From: Kiritimatiellia bacterium
GTDB lineage: Bacteria > Verrucomicrobiota > Kiritimatiellia > RFP12 > UBA1067
DNA length: 64,000 bases
Reading direction: 5' to 3'
NCBI GenBank assembly: GCA_016296065.1
Contig: JAEDKA010000006.1
Location: 27,488 to 91,487 of the forward strand
The notes beneath the pieces were generated by a model, which saw nothing but the letters and a program-made list of their open reading frames with translations, was not told the origin of the DNA and ran no database searches. Below are positions 44,230 to 50,190 of this stretch, in pieces (within the stretch, counting starts at the first letter, position 1; each line of letters opens with the position of its first letter). The position numbers and the translations under genes were made by a program.

Positions 44230-44247
44230 TAAATCTCCCATAAATCC

Positions 44248-44270
44248 CACCCCCACCGACAGGGGGGATG
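44248..44270 (-). promoter_or_regulatory. Shared operator, copy 3
   Basis: CATCCCCCCTGTCGGTGGGG plus GTGG on the minus strand, identical over 24 nt to copy 1. It starts 3 nt after the response-regulator stop codon, so it could also act as that operon's terminator hairpin. Confidence 0.7.
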
Positions 44271-44272
44271 CC

Positions 44273-44881
44273 TTACCTTATGAGCCCGAGGCGGAGCGCG
44301 GTGGTGACGGCGGAGAGCGTATTGGGGACGTCGAGCTTCTTCATGATGAGGCGAGTGTGCGTCTTCACCGTCTCCGTTCCGACGCCAAGCTCCGCGGCGA
44401 CCTCCTCGCGCGTCTTTCCGGCGGCGAAAGCCTTGAGGACCTGTATCTCGCGCGCGGAGAGGATCGTCGGTGCCTCGTCCGAAACGTCTTCGACGAACGC
44501 CTCCGGATCCGAAATGACGAGCCGCACCATGTCGACGAGCTTCTCGAGCTGGACGCTCTTCGAGACATAGCCCCTCGCGCCCGCCTCCTTCGCCTCGTCG
44601 CGCTCAGCGGAAAGCGGCGAGCCGGCGAGCATGATGACCTTGACCTCCGGGAACTCGGCGTGAAGCGCGTTCAGCAGCTGGAAGCCATCCCCCCTCGGCA
44701 TGCGGACGTCCGTGAGCACGACGTCCGGCGGCTTCGCCCTGACGAGCGTCAGCGCCTCGTCGGCGTCCGCGGCGGTTCCGTAGCTTTCGAAATCCTCCTC
44801 AGAAAGCAGCATGGCCTCCATGCCGTCCCTGACAACCGGATGGTCGTCGACAAGTATGAACGTTATCGTTACTTTTTTCAT
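44273..44881 (-). CDS. NarL/LuxR-family response regulator
   Basis: A 202-residue regulator. The receiver domain has the acidic pair in LVDDHPVVRDGM, phospho-acceptor Asp in VVLTDVRMPRGDG and the conserved Lys in YVSKSVQ. The C-terminal LuxR HTH reads LSAREIQVLKAFAAGKTREEVAAELGVGTETVKTH. It should bind DNA as a dimer once phosphorylated by the neighbouring kinase. Its ATG overlaps the kinase stop (44878-44881). It is the last gene of the uxuB operon, so it may control uronate or polysaccharide genes; the target is not known. Confidence 0.9.
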   Translation of the reverse strand: MKKVTITFILVDDHPVVRDGMEAMLLSEEDFESYGTAADADEALTLVRAKPPDVVLTDVRMPRGDGFQLLNALHAEFPEVKVIMLAGSPLSAERDEAKEAGARGYVSKSVQLEKLVDMVRLVISDPEAFVEDVSDEAPTILSAREIQVLKAFAAGKTREEVAAELGVGTETVKTHTRLIMKKLDVPNTLSAVTTALRLGLIR

Positions 44882-45960
44882 GTACTCCCCTTCGGCACCC
44901 TCACCACAAGGCGGGTGCCTTTTCCGATTTCAGAAGTAAGGTCTAGACTGCCGCCGAGCTGCTCGGCCCTCAGGCGCATGGACGCGAGACCGAGTCTGCC
45001 GGCGTCGGGATGAACGCGCTCAACGTCGAAGCCGCATCCGTCATCCTCTATTCGGAGGACGGTCTCCTCGTCGCCGAACGTGACCTTCACGCGCACGTGC
45101 TTCGCCTCGCCGTGGCGTATCGCGTTGCCGACCGCCTCCTCCAGTATCATCAGCAGCGCGCCGCTGGTGCGCCTCGAGTCGCCTCCGTCCTCACCCTCCG
45201 ACTCGAACGTCACTACGTCCTTCCACTGCGGGAAGCGCTTCGCCGCGTAGGTGAAGAGGCCCATGAGCGAGCCGGACGCCTCATGCTCGCTGTGAAGGCC
45301 CCAGAGGATATGCCGAAGGGAAGACTGCGTCTGCGTGACGGCCTGGCGCGCGAAGGCGAACTGCGCGAGAGCCTTCGCCTCGTCGTGGCGGCCCATGTAG
45401 TTGATCCCGGCCTTGAGGCGGCACATCGTGCCGGCGAGAAGCTGCTGCATGTCGTCGTGGAGGTCGTAGGAGAGCCTCATGCGCTCGCGCGCCACGGCGT
45501 CCGCCTCGACGGCCTCGCGCATCCTCGCTGACGTCTCCCTGACGAGCGCCGCGGTGCGGCGCCGAAGGACGACGCGCAGCACGACCGCATAGGCGATGAA
45601 CAGGACGAGCGCGGCCAGCGTGCAGATGAAGGCGACAAGCCTGCTCTCCTCGTCCCAGAACGGGGCAGGCGCCACCACCTCGAACTCCGCGAAGTCGATT
45701 ATCTTGATCGGCTGGTCTCCGCGCGGCTCGCCTGCCGCGCGGATGTACGCTCCGACGTCCGGCCCCTTCACGCCCTTCCTGTAGGTAAGTCGCTGTATCT
45801 CGCCGTCCGGGCGCTGCACGTAGACGATGCGGTGGGTGAAGTCGTCGCTTATGACGACACCCTCCACCGACTGGGTGGGAGCGAACTCGTCCTCGCCGTG
45901 CGCCGTCGCGCATGCAAAGGCGGCGAACGCCGCAAGGACGAGTGTCGCGACATGCCTCAC
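44878..45960 (-). CDS. NarX/DegS-type sensor histidine kinase
   Basis: A 360-residue kinase with a signal peptide or first helix (MRHVATLVLAAFAAFACATA), a small periplasmic domain (about 25-110) and a transmembrane helix (VAFICTLAALVLFIAYAVVL). The HisKA_3 motif YDLHDDMQQLLAG holds the phospho-acceptor His. The HATPase domain has EEAVGNAIRHGEA, DDGCGFD and GRLGLASMRLRAEQLGG. The periplasmic part resembles an OB-like sensor (GVVISDDFTHRIVYVQRPDG). Its start overlaps the uxuB stop by 4 nt and its stop overlaps the regulator start. Confidence 0.88.
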   Translation of the reverse strand: MRHVATLVLAAFAAFACATAHGEDEFAPTQSVEGVVISDDFTHRIVYVQRPDGEIQRLTYRKGVKGPDVGAYIRAAGEPRGDQPIKIIDFAEFEVVAPAPFWDEESRLVAFICTLAALVLFIAYAVVLRVVLRRRTAALVRETSARMREAVEADAVARERMRLSYDLHDDMQQLLAGTMCRLKAGINYMGRHDEAKALAQFAFARQAVTQTQSSLRHILWGLHSEHEASGSLMGLFTYAAKRFPQWKDVVTFESEGEDGGDSRRTSGALLMILEEAVGNAIRHGEAKHVRVKVTFGDEETVLRIEDDGCGFDVERVHPDAGRLGLASMRLRAEQLGGSLDLTSEIGKGTRLVVRVPKGST

Positions 45961-47540
45961 GCCAGCTCTTCCTCCAGAAGTTTCCGCGCCGAGCCCGGTC
46001 CGGCGAGAAGGCGCGCGTAGTAGCCCTCTATCTTCCCCGCAAGCGGAGTCTTAGTGAGGTCGAGTCCGAAAATCGTCTCGTTCGCGAGTATCTCGCGGAT
46101 CTTCCCGTCCTTCACCTTCGCCATAAGCTCGTCCTTGAGCGGATCGGGCGAGACCTCCATCGGCTTGCCGTCGTCGAATGTTCCGTTGAGGTAGCGAAGC
46201 CACCCCGCGATCGCGAGGGGAATCGCCGTGAGCGAGCCGAGGTCGCGTCCCTCGCGGATGTAGCTCTTGATCGTCTCGCCGAAGCGGATGCCGACCTTCT
46301 GCGACGTGTCGGTCGCGATGCGGCGCGGATCGTCCGGCATGAACGGATTTGGCAGGCGCTCGTTCACCACCTCGTCGATGAACGCCTTCGGGGAGAGGAT
46401 CTTCGGATCGACCACGACCGGAAGCCCCTCGACGTAGCCGAGGCGCTTCACGAGCTTCACGATGTCCGCGTCCTTCATCTCCTCGCAGATGAGCGTATAG
46501 CCGAGGAGGCATCCGTACATCGACATCGCGGTGTGGAGCGGGTTAAGGCACGTCGTAACCTTCATCTTCTCGCACATGTTAACCGTGTCGCGGTCGCAGA
46601 AGTATACGCCGGCCTTCTCCAGCGGGGGACGTCCGTTCGGGAACTTGTCCTCCACGACGAGGTACTGCGGCTTCTCCGCGTTGACGAACGCGGCGATGAA
46701 CGTCTTCTTCTCCGTTACGATCGGGGCCATGCCCTCGATTCCGGCCTCGGCGAGCGACTTCTCGACCATCGGATGCGGACGAGGCGTGATCTTGTCGATC
46801 ATGGACCACGGGAACGCGATCTTCGACTCGTCCTTCAGGTAGTCGATAAACGCCGCGGGCGCAAAGCCGTTGGCGACCCACGCGGACGCAACTTCGAGGA
46901 CCGCCGCCATCAGCTTCTCGCCGTTGTGCGAGCAGTTGTCCATCGAGACGACTGCCATCGGCAGCGCCCCCGCGCCGAAGCGCTCGAGGAGAAGCGCAGC
47001 GACGATGGACATCGCGTGGCGCGCCTTCGAGGGTCCCTCCTTCATGTCCGCCTCCACGACGGGCATGAGAGATCCGTCGGTGCGGCGCAGCTGGTAGCCC
47101 TTCTCGGTAATCGTGAACGACAGCATCTTGAGCGACGGCGCGCGGAAGATATCCTTCAGGTGCGCGGCGGACTTCTCGTCCGCGAAGTTCGCCTTCACTC
47201 CCTCCGCGACGCCTGCAAGCACCTCGCGCGTCGTCGTCCCGTCGGGGTTCAGGAGCACGTTGAGCGTGAGGTTGTCGTGCGCGTCGTAGATCTTCTCTAT
47301 GACCTCGTAGTCGAACGTGTCGCACGCGATGATGCCGGTCTTAGCGAGACCGGCGTCGAGAAGGCGCTGGTTGAGCGAGCCGATGAAGCCGCGGAAAATG
47401 TTGCCCGCGCCGAAATGGACCCACTCCGGGGCCTTCGTGGTCTCGGCGCGCATGGCGGCGATGTCGAACTTCGGAAGCGCGACTCCGGCCGCCGTCCAGG
47501 CGTCCTTCTCGCGCAAAATCGAATCAAGGTTGAGCTTCAT
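45957..47540 (-). CDS. uxuB: Mannitol dehydrogenase-family oxidoreductase, probable fructuronate reductase
   Basis: A 527-residue NAD-dependent enzyme of the polyol dehydrogenase family. HFGAGNIFRGFIG is the nucleotide-binding start, and the core has MAVVSMDNCSHNGEKL and the KITPRPHPM segment. Fructuronate reductases turn D-fructuronate into D-mannonate in glucuronate catabolism. The second reductase at 47669 supports a uronate pathway, and uronic acids are common on arabinogalactans and pectins. Other polyol substrates are possible. It is first in an operon with a two-component system. Confidence 0.75.
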   Translation of the reverse strand: MKLNLDSILREKDAWTAAGVALPKFDIAAMRAETTKAPEWVHFGAGNIFRGFIGSLNQRLLDAGLAKTGIIACDTFDYEVIEKIYDAHDNLTLNVLLNPDGTTTREVLAGVAEGVKANFADEKSAAHLKDIFRAPSLKMLSFTITEKGYQLRRTDGSLMPVVEADMKEGPSKARHAMSIVAALLLERFGAGALPMAVVSMDNCSHNGEKLMAAVLEVASAWVANGFAPAAFIDYLKDESKIAFPWSMIDKITPRPHPMVEKSLAEAGIEGMAPIVTEKKTFIAAFVNAEKPQYLVVEDKFPNGRPPLEKAGVYFCDRDTVNMCEKMKVTTCLNPLHTAMSMYGCLLGYTLICEEMKDADIVKLVKRLGYVEGLPVVVDPKILSPKAFIDEVVNERLPNPFMPDDPRRIATDTSQKVGIRFGETIKSYIREGRDLGSLTAIPLAIAGWLRYLNGTFDDGKPMEVSPDPLKDELMAKVKDGKIREILANETIFGLDLTKTPLAGKIEGYYARLLAGPGSARKLLEEELA

Positions 47541-47584
47541 GTGTTTGCTTCTGTATAAGACGGCTCTCGCCGTCGCTGGTTGAA

Positions 47585-47593
47585 ATTATAGCA
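47585..47593 (-). promoter_or_regulatory. Extended -10 promoter of the uxuB operon
   Basis: TGCTATAAT on the minus strand, 44 nt upstream of the start; the leader contains a small GACGGC/GCCGTC hairpin (about 47559-47574). Confidence 0.6.
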
Positions 47594-47668
47594 TAACTAA
47601 GCGCGCGATTCCATCGCGGGAACGAAATCGCACGCTTTCCGCAGCGCGGCGGATGCGCCGCGCGGCGC

Positions 47669-48811
47669 TTACTTCGCCGCGTCGTAGTGGCGCGCGATCG
47701 CCTCGTAGCCCTCGATCATCGCGGCCGGGAGCTTGCCGTAGAGCCTGTAGTAGTCGCAGACCACCGGCAGGCAGCGGGTCTTCCACTTCGCGATCGTGTT
47801 GAGCGCGATCGACTTGAGCTGGTGGTGGGCGAACGGATTGGCAAAGCGCTCGAGAACGCTCTCGGCGTACTCCTTCTTCTCGGCGTCCGGAAGGTCCACC
47901 GTCGGGAATATCTCCTCGAAGATCACCTGGCGGACAAACTTGTTGAACTCGGGGTCGGCGATGCACTGCGCGACCTCCGTGAAGCCCTTTTCGAGTCCGC
48001 GGTACACCATCGTCGTGTGCGTAGCGTTGAGGAAGCGCACCTTGCGCGTGCGGTACGGCTGCATGTCGGGCGTGTAGACGACGTTGACGCCGGAGGCCTT
48101 GAGCGGAAGCTCCTTCTCGAGGTCGAAGCCCGCGGGCGTCTCGACGACGAAGAAATGGAACGGCTCGCCGCAGACGAGCACCTCGTCCTTCTCGCCGAGC
48201 TTTTCGGCATAGCGCGCGGCGGACTCCGGATCGGGCCGTCCCGCGACGATGCGGTCGACGAGCGTCGAGCAGAACACGCACTCGTTCATGATGTACTCGG
48301 CGAGGGCGGGATCCGGCTCGTCCGCAAGATGCTTGAGGACGCACGCCTTGAGGTTGTCGCCGTTGTGCTCGATGAGCTCGCACGGAATGAAGACGAGTCC
48401 CGGGAGCTTCGCCGCAAAGCGCGCCCTGAGAAGCCTGAGCACCTTCGCCGGGAACGTGTCCTGCCCCTTCACGTACTGGATTCCCGCCTCCGTCGTGTTG
48501 GAGACGACGAAGCGGAGCGACGGAATCGTCGCGTACTTCTCGACGTTAGCGGCTACGTCGACTCCGGCAACGGACGATATCTCCTCAATCTCCTCGACCG
48601 TCTTCCCGCCGATGATGCCCCTGAGGCACGTGTGGTACTTGCCGCCGCGGTCGTTGAGTATCTTCGACGGAACGGAAAGCTCGTCGCCGATGGGCTGGAT
48701 TATCTGGACCTTGCCGTCGAAGCCGGCCTTGTCGTTCATCTTCTGGACCATCCAGTCGATGAAGCACCTGAGGAAGTTCCCCTCCCCGAACTGCAGTATC
48801 TTCGTTTCCAT
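47669..48811 (-). CDS. uxaB: Tagaturonate/altronate-type reductase
   Basis: A 380-residue member of the mannitol dehydrogenase superfamily. The N-terminus METKILQFGEGNFLRCFIDWM is the dinucleotide-binding start. VFIPCELIEHNGDNL and RVRFLNATHTTM-like (VRFLNATHTTMVYRG) blocks are family typical. Tagaturonate reductase makes altronate in galacturonate catabolism. It is shorter than the E. coli enzyme (about 480), missing part of the C-terminal region. The ATG at 48811 follows AAAGGAAAG; the longer frame begins upstream of the promoter and is not used. Confidence 0.75.
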   Translation of the reverse strand: METKILQFGEGNFLRCFIDWMVQKMNDKAGFDGKVQIIQPIGDELSVPSKILNDRGGKYHTCLRGIIGGKTVEEIEEISSVAGVDVAANVEKYATIPSLRFVVSNTTEAGIQYVKGQDTFPAKVLRLLRARFAAKLPGLVFIPCELIEHNGDNLKACVLKHLADEPDPALAEYIMNECVFCSTLVDRIVAGRPDPESAARYAEKLGEKDEVLVCGEPFHFFVVETPAGFDLEKELPLKASGVNVVYTPDMQPYRTRKVRFLNATHTTMVYRGLEKGFTEVAQCIADPEFNKFVRQVIFEEIFPTVDLPDAEKKEYAESVLERFANPFAHHQLKSIALNTIAKWKTRCLPVVCDYYRLYGKLPAAMIEGYEAIARHYDAAK

Positions 48812-48867
48812 TGTTTCTTTCCTTTGTGTTGAAATCAAGCGGTCTTCCGCATACAAGTTACGCGAAT

Positions 48868-48876
48868 ATTCTACCA
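48868..48876 (-). promoter_or_regulatory. Extended -10 promoter of the tagaturonate reductase gene
   Basis: TGGTAGAAT on the minus strand, 56 nt upstream of the ATG at 48811. Confidence 0.6.
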
Positions 48877-48950
48877 CCTTGCGGCCCTGATAGGATATAA
48901 CAAAGACTAATCAATAAATAGCACTATTCAATCAGATGGTCCAGTGCACA

Positions 48951-49037
48951 AGCCGTCGCGGAGCGACGGCTCCCCTAATGGGCCACTTTCTCGTCCACAA
49001 CTCGCGCCTAAAGGGGGTCCGTCGCTCCGCGACGGAC
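48951..49037. repeat. Pair of GTCCGTCGCTCCGCGACGGAC-type hairpins
   Basis: Hairpins at 48951-48971 (AGCCGTCG-CGGAG-CGACGGCT) and 49017-49037 (perfect 8-bp stem, CTCCG loop). They are in opposite senses with G- and C-runs facing each other, as at 7611-7696. Confidence 0.65.
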
Positions 49038-49064
49038 CAGAAAATAAAACCGGCCGGCCGGCTT

Positions 49065-49214
49065 AAAAAACGCCGGTCAGCCGGAGGGGAGCTGACTAGT
49101 TGAAGAACCTCGCCGCTCTTGTATCGGCACGCAGTTGGATGCTTGGCCGAGGAGGCTTGTCCTTCCGAAACAGGGGAGTCCGGCGCTTTGATTCTGCCCA
49201 TCTTCCCCTATTCG
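49065..49214 (-). ncRNA. Candidate small RNA of about 150 nt
   Basis: An extended -10 (TGGTACAAT at 49229-49221) should start transcription near 49214. The transcript ends in a clear intrinsic terminator: GTCAGC (49096-49091) pairs with GCTGAC (49081-49076), then CGGCG and six T at 49070-49065. A reading frame starting MGRIKAPDSPVSEG runs through the terminator, so a protein product is unlikely beyond a short peptide. It is not recognised as a known RNA family. Confidence 0.5.
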
Positions 49215-49220
49215 CCGTAT

Positions 49221-49229
49221 ATTGTACCA
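49221..49229 (-). promoter_or_regulatory. Extended -10 promoter of the candidate small RNA
   Basis: TGGTACAAT preceded by AAATT. Upstream, a CACCC-GAAA-GGGT hairpin at 49251-49266 may end the permease operon. Confidence 0.5.
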
Positions 49230-49275
49230 AATTTTTCTTCGCAGCGATATAACCCTTTCGGGTGATACGCAATTG

Positions 49276-50190
49276 CTACGTGCGCAGGCGCAGCGCCGCA
49301 AGCAGAATCACGGCGAATCCAGCTACGGAGAGCAGGTCCGGGACCTGCGCGAAGAACATGAAGCCGAAGAGCGACGTGAAGATGACGTTCGTGTAGTCAA
49401 ACGCCGCGATGGAACGGGGTTCCGCGTAGCGGTACGCGGCAGTTACGCCGAACTGGCCTATCGCAGCACCCACGCCCGCACCTAGGAGAATCGCGACCTG
49501 GCCCCACGTCATCGGAGAGTAGTCCGCGACGACGAACGGAAGCGACGCCAGGCACGAAAACGCGCTGAAGAACAGCACGATAAATGCACCGTCGACCTTC
49601 AAGCGTCCGAGCTGGTGTACACATACATAGGCAAGTCCCGCGCCGAGTCCGCCCGTGAGCGCCACTGCCGATGCAAGCGCGTCATCGCCGGAGAACCCCG
49701 GCTTCATCACAAGCATCGCGCCGACGAAGGCGACGGCGAGACACAGCACCTGACGGCGCGAGACCCTCTCGCCCAGGAAAAGCCACGAGAAGAAGACGGT
49801 GAAGAACGGCGCCGTCTTGTTGAGCGTCATCGCCTCGCCGATCGGGATCCTGGACAGCGCGTAGAAGTTGGCAAAGATGCCGACCGTGCCGAATACCGCG
49901 CGGAGGAGGAGAGGGAGGAATGAATTGCGCGTTATGAATGGTGGATGAGGAATGATGAACTGCCGAGGATTCACCGAACCCTTGAACTCTTGGACTCTTG
50001 GGCCCCTGAGCCTCCTCGCGAACACCGCGACGGCAATGGCGAGCGCTATGACGTTCCGGAAGAAGCTCTTCTGGAAACATGAGACGCTTCCTCCGAAATC
50101 ATCGCAAAGACGCACAAAGAGCGCCATCAGCGCAAAGCCGAAGGCGCTCGCAACTATGCAGAGTATTCCCTTGTTCCTGTCAGACGTCAC
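49276..50190 (-). CDS. DMT-superfamily permease (EamA)
   Basis: A 304-residue inner-membrane transporter with about ten helices in two EamA repeats. The first includes KGILCIVASAFGFALMALFVRL and IPIGEAMTLNKTAPFFTVFFSWLFLGERVSRRQ; the second includes YRYAEPRSIAAFDYTNVIFTSLFGFMFF. Such carriers export or import small metabolites; the substrate is unknown. A 30-residue polar insert (RGPRVQEFKGSVNPRQ onward) after the third helix is unusual and seems to come from a DNA repeat. Its ATG overlaps the beta-galactosidase stop, so the two are co-translated. Confidence 0.85.
   Translation of the reverse strand: MTSDRNKGILCIVASAFGFALMALFVRLCDDFGGSVSCFQKSFFRNVIALAIAVAVFARRLRGPRVQEFKGSVNPRQFIIPHPPFITRNSFLPLLLRAVFGTVGIFANFYALSRIPIGEAMTLNKTAPFFTVFFSWLFLGERVSRRQVLCLAVAFVGAMLVMKPGFSGDDALASAVALTGGLGAGLAYVCVHQLGRLKVDGAFIVLFFSAFSCLASLPFVVADYSPMTWGQVAILLGAGVGAAIGQFGVTAAYRYAEPRSIAAFDYTNVIFTSLFGFMFFAQVPDLLSVAGFAVILLAALRLRT
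49918..50006 (-). repeat. Repeat-derived in-frame insert in the permease gene
   Basis: Low-complexity, AT-richer sequence with CCAAGAGTCCAAGAGTTCAAG and CATCATTCCTCATCCACC runs, translated as about 30 polar residues between two helices. It differs in composition from the GC-rich gene around it. Confidence 0.45.

Noticed and set aside
48932..49201. 89-codon minus-strand frame starting MGRIKAPDSP
   Set aside because: It has a GGGGAAG upstream but reads through a strong intrinsic terminator and hairpin repeats; an RNA gene fits better.
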